A stretch of DNA of 64,000 nucleotides from positions 2,783,501 to 2,847,500 of the forward strand of contig NZ_CP083952.1 in the NCBI RefSeq assembly GCF_006442545.2, written 5' to 3'. The DNA is from Mesorhizobium sp. B2-1-8. Its GTDB lineage: Bacteria > Pseudomonadota > Alphaproteobacteria > Rhizobiales > Rhizobiaceae. Position numbers and translations under genes: made by a program. Below, piece after piece: positions 1-9,654 of the stretch. How positions within the stretch are numbered: position 1 is the first letter of the stretch; the number at the start of each line of letters is the position of its first letter. The notes beneath the pieces were generated by a model. The model did not search any database, had not been told where the DNA came from, and saw only the letters and a list, made by a program, of their open reading frames with translations.

Positions 1-197
1 GCCTCGGCGGGCGTGAAGAAGGCAAACCCAGGGTTTTCGAGCGGCACGGGCGCATCGGCCTGATGCGGCAGCCAGGGGTCGTCGACGCCGCCTTTGATTT
101 CCCGTGCAGCGGCCGTATTCGCGCCGAGCGTCACCGATGCCGCCGCCGAGGCTCCAACTGTCAGGATCTGGCGGCGACTGAAAGTGTTCGCGGGCAT
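1..197 (-). CDS. Gluconate 2-dehydrogenase subunit 3-like protein, 5' part only
   Basis: Only the first 65 or so codons are in the window; the gene runs off the left edge. The N-terminus reads MPANTFSRRQIL followed by an Ala-rich hydrophobic stretch, which is a twin-arginine (Tat) export signal. The mature start, containing DDPWLPHQADAP and GFAFFTPAEA, resembles the small subunit 3 of membrane-bound gluconate 2-dehydrogenase-type (GMC) enzymes. In that family the subunit is exported by Tat and partners a flavoprotein and a cytochrome c, which would lie to the left of the window. The signal peptide is seen directly; the family call comes from motif memory. Confidence 0.7.
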   Translation of the reverse strand, partial: MPANTFSRRQILTVGASAAASVTLGANTAAAREIKGGVDDPWLPHQADAPVPLENPGFAFFTPAE

Positions 198-444
198 GGG
201 AAGCGTCCATCGGATATGACGCTCCAACCTTCGAAATGATGGATTGTTCCCTGGCAGGGCCAATTTACCTTGCCGAACGAATTGAGCGGCGAGGAAACGG
301 CGTTCTGAGAAAACCTTCGCCCGTTCTCTCTCAGCCGGCGGCGGGAAGACCGCAACGAAACGAGCCGGCTCTCTGGTCGCGGCGGTCTCGTTGTGGGATG
401 GAGGCGCCCGTGTACTTTCTACGGTGGTTGGCAAGGGGTTTGGG

Positions 445-810
445 ATGAGAATTGTGACGGGGCTTGCATTGTCGGCATTGGCCGCGACGATGGCTGGATG
501 CGCGACGTCTCCGGTCGACTATGGAGCCTCGCTTTCGCAGCAGGACCAGAAATGGGCGACGCCGCAATGCCAGCAAGCCCGGGCGAGGGCTTCGGACTAC
601 GCGGTCCGCGAAAAACAGCACCCGGGTTGGGAATTCGTCGCACTTGGCCCCTACGGGTTGGGGATCATAGCGGCCACCAAGGAGCACGAGCAGAAGCAAC
701 GAAAGCTGCTCGCCCGCAACGTGCACCTGCAATGTTCGAGCCTTCCCCTGCCGAAGGAGTTACAGGGCGATTTGAGCCCCGCCGGCCCAGACAAGGCGAA
801 ATATCCATAA
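445..810 (+). CDS. Small putative lipoprotein, function unknown
   Basis: A 121-residue protein. The N-terminus MRIVTGLALSALAATMAGC is a lipoprotein signal with a lipobox (T-M-A-G-C) at residue 19, so it is probably anchored in the cell envelope. The mature part is basic, with two further cysteines that could pair. The frame is open upstream to 391, but the ATG at 445 places the signal peptide at the N-terminus and is preferred. It is divergent from the Tat-signal gene on the left. I do not recognise the family. Confidence 0.6.
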   Translation: MRIVTGLALSALAATMAGCATSPVDYGASLSQQDQKWATPQCQQARARASDYAVREKQHPGWEFVALGPYGLGIIAATKEHEQKQRKLLARNVHLQCSSLPLPKELQGDLSPAGPDKAKYP

Positions 811-835
811 CCTGAAAACCGCCACGGATTTGCTT

Positions 836-1564
836 CTAGCGTAGCAATCCTTCTGCCTCGAACGTGTCCCAACCTTCGAGCTTTGGCGCATCATCCTTTC
901 CGGAATTTCTGGTACGGCGAGCGTTGCCGGTGCGCTTGCCTGCTCGCGTCAGTGCGGCCTTGCCGGCCCCGCGCCGTCTGTTTTCGGACGCTTCCAGCGC
1001 ATCCTCCTCCCGCCAGGCGGTCGCCAGGTCGCGATCGAGAACGTCCTCGATGTGGCGTGGATCGAAGACATGGAAGGTCACGGCCTTGGATCGCCCGCGC
1101 ATCTTCACGGTGCGCGTGCCGATGCTTTTCAGGCGACCATCCCTGAGCCATTTGTGTCGTTCGCGCGACGAGATGGCGAGAATGTCCTCCGCCTCTCGCG
1201 GAAGCACGGGCAGTGCCTCGATTCCCTCCAGCGTCCTGGAGATGGTTGCCGAGGCGGCCTCAAACGCATCCGCGTCGGTCTGCGCCGTGCGCAAGACAAT
1301 GCGGCCCGTCTCGGCCTTGGCAAATTTCCGCACCGTCCACGGCAGCTTGGCTCGAACTTCGCGTTCGATCCCCTTCAGGCGCAAGGAAGACCCAAGTGTC
1401 GCCGCTGGCGACAGCGGCCATTCGGCAACCATTGACGCGGTGCCCGTGCCTTGCTCGGCCGCGCGATTGGGGGCGGTGGCAATTTTCGCCGCGATGCCGC
1501 TCAGGATCTTCCGAAAGGAGCCGCGCTTCTTGTGTGCAGGGCTCATGTCTCTTTTTGCGCTCAT
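836..1564 (-). CDS. Conserved hypothetical protein with a possible winged-helix-like segment
   Basis: A 242-residue, strongly basic protein. Residues about 128-185 (alternating helical segments around ERHKWLRDGRL, then FHVFDPRHIEDVL) look vaguely like a MerR/excisionase-type DNA-binding fold, but this is weak. The C-terminal 50 residues are Lys/Arg-rich and probably disordered. There is no signal peptide or membrane segment. A second in-frame ATG at 1546 is possible. It is a single gene between unrelated neighbours. Codon usage is typical of the host, so it is probably real. Function not recognised. Confidence 0.55.
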   Translation of the reverse strand: MSAKRDMSPAHKKRGSFRKILSGIAAKIATAPNRAAEQGTGTASMVAEWPLSPAATLGSSLRLKGIEREVRAKLPWTVRKFAKAETGRIVLRTAQTDADAFEAASATISRTLEGIEALPVLPREAEDILAISSRERHKWLRDGRLKSIGTRTVKMRGRSKAVTFHVFDPRHIEDVLDRDLATAWREEDALEASENRRRGAGKAALTRAGKRTGNARRTRNSGKDDAPKLEGWDTFEAEGLLR

Positions 1565-1709
1565 TAGGTGCCTGCCGTGGAACGATCGTTCGCACGACAG
1601 ACAACCGAAATCAGGATCAACAGTTCCCCAGGCATGCGCAGGCGGGGGTAGTGCATCAGTTTGAAATCTGCAAACTTAGCCCGCGCTTTATGAGAGATGG
1701 CACGCGGGT

Positions 1710-2168
1710 TCAACCAAGCCAATGATGTGCCATCCAGGCGAGATATAAGCCGGCTATGACCGCATGGATCAGACCGAATGAGCTTTTGGTGACGGGGTCG
1801 TGGTACGCTACGCGTCGCGGCCGATAGAATAGCAATTGTCGTTGCGAAACGATTAACATTCGCTCCATCTCGCGGTCCGCTTCCCGTCTCGCCAGTTTCG
1901 TATCCAGGAGCTCCTGAGCGTAGAGCTGTCTCGTATGCTCCAAAGCCGAAAGTGAGTTGTCATCAAGCCACCCTTTGAATTTTCCAGGTCTGATGAGGAC
2001 TTTGGCGTGGGTAAATTCGCGCCGGCGGAGCCTCTCCGTCTTGGCAGCTTCGAAAGCCGCATGCCACTCTTCCCAAGTCGCCGGCATATCATCGGCTCCG
2101 GAAAGCTGGCGGATATGAGGATAATCCTTGGCAGTGTAAGCTGGGATAGCCCTGACTTTGCTGGCCAT
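1710..2168 (-). CDS. Hypothetical protein with a C-terminal membrane segment
   Basis: A 152-residue protein starting MASKVRAIPAYTAKDYPHI. The ATG at 2168 has a good Shine-Dalgarno sequence (GGGGAGA) about six bases upstream, so it is preferred over the in-frame start at 2189. The body is charged and helical, with many Arg/Glu residues. The last 25 residues (FGLIHAVIAGLYLAWMAHHW) form one probable transmembrane helix, suggesting a tail-anchored topology. Base composition is lower in GC than the surroundings. I do not recognise the family. Confidence 0.5.
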   Translation of the reverse strand: MASKVRAIPAYTAKDYPHIRQLSGADDMPATWEEWHAAFEAAKTERLRRREFTHAKVLIRPGKFKGWLDDNSLSALEHTRQLYAQELLDTKLARREADREMERMLIVSQRQLLFYRPRRVAYHDPVTKSSFGLIHAVIAGLYLAWMAHHWLG

Positions 2169-2338
2169 TGCAGTCTCCCCTTGTCCCAAGAAGAGGATGC
2201 GACATCGTAGGCTTTGGTGTCCAGATGGCGCTACCCAGCCTTAGCGAGTCCGGTGCCGCTTTTGGCAAACACATCGTCCGCTGTTCCAGGATAATGTGCT
2301 GGCTGAATAAGCTTGAGACAAGGCGGTTCCGGACAACA

Positions 2339-3319
2339 ATGGCCAGGCGGTTTGCGTTTCTCCTCGTTCGCGACTTCACCCTGTCGCCGCTGTCGCTGTT
2401 CATCGACACGCTGCGGCTGGCGGGCGATGAGGGTGATCGCAGCCGCAGGATAGAGTTCGACTGGCAGATCGTCGGCGAACGCGGCCTGCCGATCCGGGCA
2501 AGTTGCGGCGTCGAATTGCTGCCGACCGGGGGCATCGGCAATCCCGAGGATTTCGACAATGTCGTCGTGGTCGGCGGCCTGCTCGACACCAACCGCAGCC
2601 TGAGTTCCGAAAAGGAGGCCTTCCTGTTGCGGGCAGCTGGGAAGGGGGTGCCGCTGACGGCGCTCTGCACGGGAAGCTTCGTGCTGGCGCGCTACGGCCT
2701 GCTCGACGGCTACAGCGCCGCCGTCAGCTGGTTCCACATCAAGGACTTCCGCAGCCGGTTCCCGGAGGTCAACGCTCACGCCGACAGCCTGTTTTCCGTC
2801 GACCGGGGCCGCTCGACATGCGCGGGCGGCACGGGTGCCGCCGACCTCGCGGGCCATTTCGTGTCCCAGTTCATCGGCCAGAAGGCGGCGGAAAAGGCCG
2901 CCAAGATCCTGGTGCTCGACCGCATCAGAAGCAGCAGGGACGTGCAGCCCGTTGGCGACCTGTTTCCGGAGGCGTCGAGCCGGGCGGTGAAGCGCGCTTT
3001 GCTGTTGATGGAGAGCAACCTCCAGGAGACACTGCCGGTCGCCGAGATCGCGAGCCGCCTGAACTGCTCGCGGCGCCAGCTCGAACGGCTCTTCGGGCTG
3101 GAACTCGGCATCGGCCCGATGGCGGCGTATCTCGCGTTACGAGTGCATCATGCGAAGTCGCTGCTCGAAGGCAGCGACCTGCAGATCGGCGAAATCGCCT
3201 ACCGCTGCGGCTTTACCAATGCCGGTCATTTCAGCCGCGTGTTCCGCCAGCAGATCGGCATCACGCCGACCCATCTCAGGCATCCAAACCGCATGCCAGG
3301 CGATGCGGCGATACAATGA
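2339..3319 (+). CDS. GlxA-type transcriptional regulator (DJ-1/PfpI domain plus AraC HTH)
   Basis: A 326-residue regulator. Residues about 5-170 form the DJ-1/PfpI (class I glutamine amidotransferase-like) sensing domain, with the nucleophile-elbow-like sequence LTALCTGSFVLA. Residues about 215-315 form an AraC-type double helix-turn-helix, recognisable by VAEIASRLNCSRRQLERLF and IGEIAYRCGFTNAGHFSRVF. The family regulates catabolism of small nitrogenous compounds such as carnitine, choline or amino acids. It is convergent with a polyamine-type ABC operon 23 bases downstream and may control it, but this is inference. The ATG at 2339 matches the usual family N-terminus; the frame is open upstream to 2168. 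Confidence 0.85.
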   Translation: MARRFAFLLVRDFTLSPLSLFIDTLRLAGDEGDRSRRIEFDWQIVGERGLPIRASCGVELLPTGGIGNPEDFDNVVVVGGLLDTNRSLSSEKEAFLLRAAGKGVPLTALCTGSFVLARYGLLDGYSAAVSWFHIKDFRSRFPEVNAHADSLFSVDRGRSTCAGGTGAADLAGHFVSQFIGQKAAEKAAKILVLDRIRSSRDVQPVGDLFPEASSRAVKRALLLMESNLQETLPVAEIASRLNCSRRQLERLFGLELGIGPMAAYLALRVHHAKSLLEGSDLQIGEIAYRCGFTNAGHFSRVFRQQIGITPTHLRHPNRMPGDAAIQ

Positions 3320-3342
3320 AGTTCGCGACGTGAGTGCGGCGC

Positions 3343-4506
3343 CTATGAAATCCGCTGCCCGCCCTCGTCGAGCAGAACGCAGCCCTCGGCATCGAATCCG
3401 AGGTCGGCCGTTTCGCCTTCGCGAAGGACGCGGCCGGTGATCGGCGCGTTGGCGCGGAGGTTGGTCTTGCCGCCGATGTCGATCTCGTAGATTGCGCTGC
3501 CGCCCAGATACGAGGCCGAGACGACGCGGCCAGTGAGCCGGTTGGCGCTCGCTCCGGCACCGACCGAAAATTTCTGCGGCCGCACCACGACAGTGACCTT
3601 GCTGCCGTCGCCGAGCGGCCTTGGACAGGTCACGTTGATCGTCTGACCGGTGCCAAGCACCACCGCTGCCGTCCCTTGGCCGGACCTGCTCACGGTCCCG
3701 GCAAGCATGTTGGCCTTGCCAAGGAAGTCGGCGACGAAGGCCGTGGCCGGCGTCTCATAGACCTCCTCCGGAGTACCGATCTGCTCCACGGCGCCCGCGT
3801 TCATCACCACGATGCGATCCGACATGGCGAGCGCTTCTTCCTGGTCGTGCGTGACGAAGATGGCGGTGATGCCGGTTTCCTTCTGGATCTTCTTGATCTC
3901 GACGCGCATCTCCTCGCGCATGTTGGCGTCCAGCGCCGATAGCGGTTCGTCCAGCAGCAGCACCTGCGGCTCGAAGACGATGGCGCGGGCAAGCGCGATG
4001 CGCTGCTGCTGCCCGCCCGACAGTTGCGACGGCAGCTTCTTCTCGCTGCCCGGCAGCCGCACCATTTCGAGCGCCTTGCCGACCTTGCGCGCGATCTCGG
4101 GCTTCGGCACGTTGCGGTACTTCAGGCCGAAGGCGACGTTGTCGAACACGTTCTTGTGCGGGAACAGCGCGTAGCTCTGAAAGACCAGCCCGATGTTGCG
4201 CTTGTAGATCGGGACGTCGTCGACACGCCGCCCGTCGATCATGATCTGGCCGCCCGAAATATCGACCAGGCCGGCGATGGAGCGCAGGATCGTGGTCTTG
4301 CCGCAGCCCGAGGGCCCGAGCAGGGTGACGAAGCTGCCCTTGCGGATCGAGAGCGAGAAATCGCGCACCGCGACGAACTTGCCATAGGCGATGTCGATGT
4401 CGCGGAACTCGACCGCCGGGCTGTTTGCCTCGGCGGCCGCGCTCGCGCCGGCTACCCCGGCCAGGACAGGCCGGGGATGGAGTGTCGTGCCTTGGCTTTC
4501 AGGCAC
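3343..4506 (-). CDS. ABC transporter ATPase, spermidine/putrescine type (PotA-like)
   Basis: A 387-residue ATPase. The nucleotide-binding domain spans about residues 32-265, with Walker A GPSGCGKTT, signature LSGGQQQR, Walker B LLLDEPLSALD and the switch histidine in VTHDQEEA. A C-terminal TOBE regulatory domain follows (about 290-380). This is the CUT1/PotA class, which energises binding-protein-dependent import of polyamines or related solutes at the inner membrane. It is the last gene of a four-gene minus-strand operon and overlaps the binding-protein gene by eight bases. The substrate cannot be fixed from sequence alone. Confidence 0.9.
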   Translation of the reverse strand: MPESQGTTLHPRPVLAGVAGASAAAEANSPAVEFRDIDIAYGKFVAVRDFSLSIRKGSFVTLLGPSGCGKTTILRSIAGLVDISGGQIMIDGRRVDDVPIYKRNIGLVFQSYALFPHKNVFDNVAFGLKYRNVPKPEIARKVGKALEMVRLPGSEKKLPSQLSGGQQQRIALARAIVFEPQVLLLDEPLSALDANMREEMRVEIKKIQKETGITAIFVTHDQEEALAMSDRIVVMNAGAVEQIGTPEEVYETPATAFVADFLGKANMLAGTVSRSGQGTAAVVLGTGQTINVTCPRPLGDGSKVTVVVRPQKFSVGAGASANRLTGRVVSASYLGGSAIYEIDIGGKTNLRANAPITGRVLREGETADLGFDAEGCVLLDEGGQRIS

Positions 4507-5641
4507 CTTTGGAGATCCTGTTCCACTGCTTGGTCCAGGCGTCCTCGTTGGTCGCCCAGTAGGTCGGATCGGCGAAGGTCAGCGACTTCATGGTGCCGGT
4601 CTTGTCGAATGCCGGCAGCTTCTCGATCTTCTCGGTCAGCTTGACCTTGTTCGGGTCGAGCGACGGGGGATAGCTCTGGCCCTCGGCCACCGCGATCGAG
4701 GTCGCCGGGTCGAGCATGAAGTTGATCAGCTCTTCGCACTCGGCCATGGGCGAGCCCTTCAGGATCAGCATATCCTCCATCCAGGCATAGGAGCCGGCCG
4801 GATCGAGATAGCCGATCGGATGGCCCTGGTCCTGCAGCGCGGCGACGCGGCCCGACCACGCGTCGGTCACCACGATCTCGCCCTTGGAAAGCAGGTCCAT
4901 CAGTTCCGCGCCGGAGCTCCAGAACTTCTTGGCGAGGTCGCGCGTCTCGCGCACCTTGGCCCAGATGGCGTCCATGTCCTTGAGGTTGTTGGGGTCCTGC
5001 CCGGTGGCGAGCGCCGCGTACCAGACGCGCGTCGTCATGTCGGAATAGCCGCCAACCTTGCCGGCATATTTCTTGTCGAGCAGGAGCCCGGCGCCCTTTT
5101 CCTTGGCTTCCTCCGGCGAGATCACCTTGGTGTTGTAGGCGATGCCCGTCGTTCCGTAGTCGTAGGGCACGGCCGAAAGCTTTGGCGTCAGCTTGCGGAA
5201 CGGCTCGATCATCGGCTGCAGCACATTGGCCATATTGGGAATGTTGGCCTCGTTGATCTCCGAGGTCAGGCCGCCATTCACATATTTGATGTAGTAGTTG
5301 ACGCCGGAAGAATGGATGACCTGGTAGTCGCCGGGCTTGGCGGTCTTGATCTTGGTGATGATCTCGTCCTCGTCGCCGAACGTGCCCTGGACCACCTTGA
5401 TCTTGGTCTTGGCCGTGTAGGGCTGGAAGGCGAACTTGTCGATCGCGTCCTGCACCGTGCCGCCCCAGCCGTCGAAGCGAACCTCCTGGACCGCGGCGAG
5501 CGCCCGGCCCATCCACGGCATGGAAAGGCCCGCCGATGCCGCCGCGGCGGCGGTCAGCGTCAGGAAAGTGCGGCGGCTCAGGTCGCCATTGGCGTATCGA
5601 TCGTGCAGCCGTTCCAGCCGGTTCGTGGTGGTGATTTTCAT
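4499..5641 (-). CDS. ABC transporter periplasmic binding protein, PotD/extracellular family 1
   Basis: A 380-residue exported solute-binding protein. The N-terminus carries a twin-arginine-like signal (LSRRTFLTLTAAAAASAGL), with probable cleavage after the Ala-rich region near residue 48. The mature protein has the fold signature of spermidine/putrescine-type binding proteins: EVRFDGWGG near the mature start, VVTDAWSGR and a C-terminal YWATNEDAWTKQWNRI segment. It delivers substrate to the two permeases encoded upstream; its start overlaps the preceding permease stop by four bases. The ligand is probably a polyamine, opine-like or other cationic compound, by family only. Confidence 0.88.
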   Translation of the reverse strand: MKITTTNRLERLHDRYANGDLSRRTFLTLTAAAAASAGLSMPWMGRALAAVQEVRFDGWGGTVQDAIDKFAFQPYTAKTKIKVVQGTFGDEDEIITKIKTAKPGDYQVIHSSGVNYYIKYVNGGLTSEINEANIPNMANVLQPMIEPFRKLTPKLSAVPYDYGTTGIAYNTKVISPEEAKEKGAGLLLDKKYAGKVGGYSDMTTRVWYAALATGQDPNNLKDMDAIWAKVRETRDLAKKFWSSGAELMDLLSKGEIVVTDAWSGRVAALQDQGHPIGYLDPAGSYAWMEDMLILKGSPMAECEELINFMLDPATSIAVAEGQSYPPSLDPNKVKLTEKIEKLPAFDKTGTMKSLTFADPTYWATNEDAWTKQWNRISKGA

Positions 5642-6480
5642 TGTGTTTCCTCCTTTGGTTCGCCACGTCTTCTCAGTTTTGTCAGGCTTTGCAGGATCAG
5701 GCCGCCGATCAGCGGGATGCCGACGGTCACCAGGATCATCACGGTGCCGAGCGCGTTGATTTCCGGGCTGATCGAGATCTTGAGCATCGAAAGGATCTGG
5801 GTGGGCATGGTCTCGACGCCGGCCGGCCGCCAGAACAGGCTGGCCGAGGTGTTGTCGAAGGAGATGGTGAAGGCGAGCAGGGCGCCGCCCACCACTGCCG
5901 GGATGAGCAGCGGCAGCGTGATCTCGCGGAAGGACGAGAAGCGCGAGGCGCCAAGCGACAGTGCCGCCTCCTCATAGACGCGCCGGATGCCGATCATGCG
6001 CGCCTGGGCGATCAGCACGACATAGGGCACGGCAAGCAGGATATGGCCGAGCACCAGCAGCAGCATCGTCCTCGGCTGGTCGACGGCCTTGATCAGCACC
6101 AGCAGGCCGACGCCGAGGATGGTTTCGGGCACCAGCGCCGGCAGGATCACCAGAGTGCTCAGCGCCTGCTTGCCGCGAAAATCGAAGCGGACCAAGGCAA
6201 ATGCCGTGGTGACGCCGATGGCGGTAGTGACGATCGCCGTGACCAATGCGATCCACAAGGATGTGCGGAAGGCGGCCAGCACCGCCTCGTTGGCCATCAG
6301 CTTGCCGTACCATTGCAGGCTGAAGCCGGTCATCGGGAAGCCGCCGAACATCGAGGCGTTGAACGACAGGATGACCGTCGCCACGATCGGCGCGAACATG
6401 AAGATGTAGACGCAGACCGTGACGAAGCCGGTCAGCCGCCAGGCCCATCTGCCTTCCTGCTTGCGCCGCGTTCCTCTCAT
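5638..6480 (-). CDS. ABC transporter permease, PotC type
   Basis: A 280-residue inner-membrane permease with about six hydrophobic helices. The EAA loop, which docks on the ATPase, reads YEEAALSLGASRFSSF near residues 168-183. It pairs with the upstream PotB-type permease to form the translocation channel. It lies 13 bases downstream of that gene and overlaps the binding-protein gene by four bases, so the operon is tightly packed. Length and topology are normal for the family. Confidence 0.9.
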   Translation of the reverse strand: MRGTRRKQEGRWAWRLTGFVTVCVYIFMFAPIVATVILSFNASMFGGFPMTGFSLQWYGKLMANEAVLAAFRTSLWIALVTAIVTTAIGVTTAFALVRFDFRGKQALSTLVILPALVPETILGVGLLVLIKAVDQPRTMLLLVLGHILLAVPYVVLIAQARMIGIRRVYEEAALSLGASRFSSFREITLPLLIPAVVGGALLAFTISFDNTSASLFWRPAGVETMPTQILSMLKISISPEINALGTVMILVTVGIPLIGGLILQSLTKLRRRGEPKEETQ

Positions 6481-6493
6481 CCTCCAAGCCCCG

Positions 6494-7372
6494 TCATCCG
6501 CCCAGCCCCTTGACGATCTGAGACATGCCCATGTAGCGCGTGTAGACGGCGGCGAAGAAGCCGAGCACGACGAACAGCACGATCGAAAGCGTGGCGCCCA
6601 TCGGCCAGTTCAGCTCACCCATGATGGTGTCGTAGATCAGGTTGCCGAACAGCGCGTCGCGGCCCGAACCGAGGAGCTGCGGCGTCACATAGCTGCCGGC
6701 TGCCAGCACGAAGCAGAGCAGCAGGCCCGCCGCCAGGCCGGGCAGCGACAGGGGCAGCGTGACCTCGCGGAACGCCTGCGCGCTCGTGCAGCCCATTGAG
6801 CGAGCCGCCGAAATCAACGTGCGATCAATGCTTTCCAGGCTGACATAGACGTTGAGGATCATGTAGGGCAGCAGGAAGTGCAGCATGCCCAGGATGACCG
6901 CGCCTTCATTGTAGAGCATCTGCAAGGGCTCATGGATGATGCCCATTTTGAGCAGCGCGACGTTGATGACGCCCTGTTCGCCCAGGATGTTGATCCAGGA
7001 AAAGGTGCGGATGGTGAAGCTGATCCAGAACGGCACGATCAGCAAAAGCAGCAGCAGCCATTTGTGCTTGAAGGTCGTGGCCCAGATGAAATAGGCGGGA
7101 AAATAGCCGAGCACTCCGCACAGCAGCGCCGTCATGGCCCCGACCCTCAGCGTCTTCAGGAGGAAGCCGTGATAATAGCTGTCGGTGAGGAATTCGTGCC
7201 AGTTCGCCGTCGTCAGCGCGCTCGTTTCCACGCCGGCGGTGACGAAGGTGAAGAAGGTGTAGGCGCCCATCACGGCGATCGGCAGCACCAGGAAGAAGAT
7301 CAGCAGCAGGAGCACCGGCGCGACGAGCATCCAGGCCAGCCGTGGATCATACAATGTCCATCGTCGTTTCAT
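6494..7372 (-). CDS. ABC transporter permease, PotB type
   Basis: A 292-residue permease with a long N-terminal hydrophobic helix and the EAA-like motif ISAARSMGCTSAQAFREV. It is the first gene of the importer operon. The frame extends upstream to a TTG at 7426, but the ATG at 7372 (MKRRWTLYDPRL) gives the usual family length and is preferred. The 164 bases up to htpG probably contain the operon promoter; I could not pick a convincing one by eye. Confidence 0.87.
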   Translation of the reverse strand: MKRRWTLYDPRLAWMLVAPVLLLLIFFLVLPIAVMGAYTFFTFVTAGVETSALTTANWHEFLTDSYYHGFLLKTLRVGAMTALLCGVLGYFPAYFIWATTFKHKWLLLLLLIVPFWISFTIRTFSWINILGEQGVINVALLKMGIIHEPLQMLYNEGAVILGMLHFLLPYMILNVYVSLESIDRTLISAARSMGCTSAQAFREVTLPLSLPGLAAGLLLCFVLAAGSYVTPQLLGSGRDALFGNLIYDTIMGELNWPMGATLSIVLFVVLGFFAAVYTRYMGMSQIVKGLGG

Positions 7373-7591
7373 AAGCACCCGGACGTCCGCGCCTTCTTTG
7401 AAGCGCTGTTTTGTTCCCGAGGCCAAGATTGGGTGATTGCAGGCGCGATGTCTACACCAGGCGATTGAGCCAGTAGACTTCAGCGCGCCGCTGGCTGCGA
7501 GAGACGTCGAATTCTTGAAGGCGGCGTTCGCTGCGCAGCGCCGCCTTGCGACCGATCGACAAACCTGTCGAGGAGGGCTGGCCGGCGCTCC

Positions 7592-9478
7592 TCAGCCCTT
7601 CGAGATACCCCGCGCGATCAGCCGGGCAAGGCGCTCGGAAAACGCCCTGGCATCCGCGGGCTTGTCGCCGTCGAGCACGCGCGCCTCGTCGTAGAGAAGG
7701 TGGGCGGCGTCGTCCCTGAAGGCCTTCTCGTCTTCGCCGAGGCCGGCGAGCGCCAGAATGCGCTCGTGGCGGGGGTTGATTTCGAGGATCGGTTTGGCCG
7801 TCTTGTCGAGGCGGCCGGCGGCGTTGAGCAGCCGCTCGAACTGGCGGTCGGGACCGTGCTCTGGCGCTACCAGGCAGACCGCGCTTTCGGTCAGGCGGTC
7901 GGAAGGCTTCACATCCGACACGGCGTCGCCAAGCGCCGCTTTGACGAAGGCCAGGAAGCCATCGACTTCGGGCGTCGCCGCCGCGTCCGGCTTCTTGGCA
8001 TCATCGAGCAAGGGAATCTCGGAGAGTTCGGCCACCCCTTGCGTAACCGACTTGAACGGCTTGCCGTCGAATTCCGGCGCCATCGACGTCCAGAAACTGT
8101 CGACGGGGTCGGTGAGCAGCAGCACTTCTATGCCGCGTGCCCGAAAACCTTCGAGCTGCGGCGAGGCTTCGAGCCGCGCGCGGTCGTCGCCGGCCATGAA
8201 GAAGATCGCCGTCTGGCCTTCCTTCATCGCCGAGACATAGTCGGCAAGGCCGCGCCAATTTTCGCCCGAGGCGGTCGAACGGAAGCGGGCAAGCTTCAGC
8301 AACTGCTCGCGGCGTTCATGATCCTCGTAGAGCCCTTCCTTGAGGACGACGCCGAAATTTTCCCAGATTTTGGCATAGGTCTCGGCTTCGTTCTCCGCGA
8401 GCTTTGAGAGATCGCCGAGCACGCGGTTGGTCAGGCCCTTGCGGATCGCGGCCAGCAGCGGGCTTTCCTGGATCATCTCGCGCGAGACGTTGAGCGGCAG
8501 GTCGGCGGAATCGACCAGCCCGCGCATGAAGCGCAGGTAACGCGGCAACAGATCGGCATCGTCGGTGATGAAGACGCGGCGCACATAGAGCTTGATGCGG
8601 CCCTTGCGGTCCTGGTCGAAGAGATCGAAGGGACGCGAGCTTGGCACGAAGGCGAGCACGCTGTATTCCTGCCGGCCCTCGGCGCGGAAATGGATCGTGG
8701 CGGCCGGCTCGTCATACTGGCCGGCGACACTGCGGTAGAAATCCGTGTATTCCTCGGGCTTGATCTCGCTCTTCGGCCTGATCCAAAGGGCTGTGCCGTC
8801 GGCAATGTCGCGCGCTTCGGCGCCGGGCTTCTCGATGAGCGTGATCGGCACCGGCACATGGCCCGACTGCGACTTGGCCAGTTGCTCGAGCCGGTAGGAT
8901 CCGGTGTAGGACACGGCGTCGTCCATGAGATGCAGCACGACGCGGGTGCCGCGTTTGGGTGCGGCTTCGAGCGGGGCGGGCGCGATCTCGTAGGAACCCT
9001 TGCCATCCGACGACCAGCGCCAGGCTTCGTCGCTTCCCGCCAGGCGGCTGATGACGTCGACGCGGGTTGCCACCATGAAGGCGGAGTAGAAGCCGACGCC
9101 GAACTGGCCGATGAGCTGCGTGTCTTCGGTGCCGGAACCGACGCGCTCGATGAAGGCGCGCGTGCCCGAGCGCGCGATCGTGCCCAGGGCCTCCGTCATG
9201 TCGTCGCGGCTCATGCCGATGCCGTTGTCCTCGACGGTGATCAGCTTGCTGTCGGGATCGGCCGATATCGAGATTCGCGGCTTGGGATCGTCGACCAGCA
9301 ACTCCGGACGACTGACTGCCTCGAAGCGCAGCTTCTCGCAGGCGTCGGCGGCGTTGGAGATCAATTCGCGCAGGAAGACGTCCTTATCGGAATAGACCGA
9401 GTGCACCATCATATGCAGCAGCCGCGAAACATCCGCCTCGAATGCCTTGGTTTCCGTCGCTTTTGTGTCTGTCGTCAT
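7592..9478 (-). CDS. htpG: Hsp90-family chaperone HtpG
   Basis: A 628-residue cytosolic ATP-dependent chaperone. The N-terminal GHKL ATPase has all expected motifs: ELISNAADACEKL (N box), DNGIGMSRDD (G1) and GQFGVGFYSAFMV (G2). The middle domain includes SREMIQESPLL with the conserved region around the catalytic arginine, and the C-terminal dimerisation domain follows. Length is typical for bacterial HtpG. The ATG at 9478 (MTTDTKATE) is preferred over the in-frame ATG at 9502. It appears monocistronic. No clear heat-shock promoter was identified in the upstream region, which also holds a palindromic repeat. Confidence 0.95.
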   Translation of the reverse strand: MTTDTKATETKAFEADVSRLLHMMVHSVYSDKDVFLRELISNAADACEKLRFEAVSRPELLVDDPKPRISISADPDSKLITVEDNGIGMSRDDMTEALGTIARSGTRAFIERVGSGTEDTQLIGQFGVGFYSAFMVATRVDVISRLAGSDEAWRWSSDGKGSYEIAPAPLEAAPKRGTRVVLHLMDDAVSYTGSYRLEQLAKSQSGHVPVPITLIEKPGAEARDIADGTALWIRPKSEIKPEEYTDFYRSVAGQYDEPAATIHFRAEGRQEYSVLAFVPSSRPFDLFDQDRKGRIKLYVRRVFITDDADLLPRYLRFMRGLVDSADLPLNVSREMIQESPLLAAIRKGLTNRVLGDLSKLAENEAETYAKIWENFGVVLKEGLYEDHERREQLLKLARFRSTASGENWRGLADYVSAMKEGQTAIFFMAGDDRARLEASPQLEGFRARGIEVLLLTDPVDSFWTSMAPEFDGKPFKSVTQGVAELSEIPLLDDAKKPDAAATPEVDGFLAFVKAALGDAVSDVKPSDRLTESAVCLVAPEHGPDRQFERLLNAAGRLDKTAKPILEINPRHERILALAGLGEDEKAFRDDAAHLLYDEARVLDGDKPADARAFSERLARLIARGISKG

Positions 9479-9654
9479 TGCCGAGTTTCCCACGCTGTTC
9501 ATCCGCCCGTCGCGCCATGGCGCGTCCGGGACTTCCTTTCAACCATTTTCAACCGTGCTGGCAACGGCGTTCAGCAAGGCCAGCGCGCCGACAATATCGT
9601 AATGGGGTGCGGGGGTGACAAGGGGGGCAAGAATCGGCGTCGGCGCCGAAGTTT

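Noticed and set aside
9479..9654. Heat-shock sigma promoter for htpG
   Set aside because: TTGAAA-like boxes occur on the minus strand, but no convincing second element at proper spacing.
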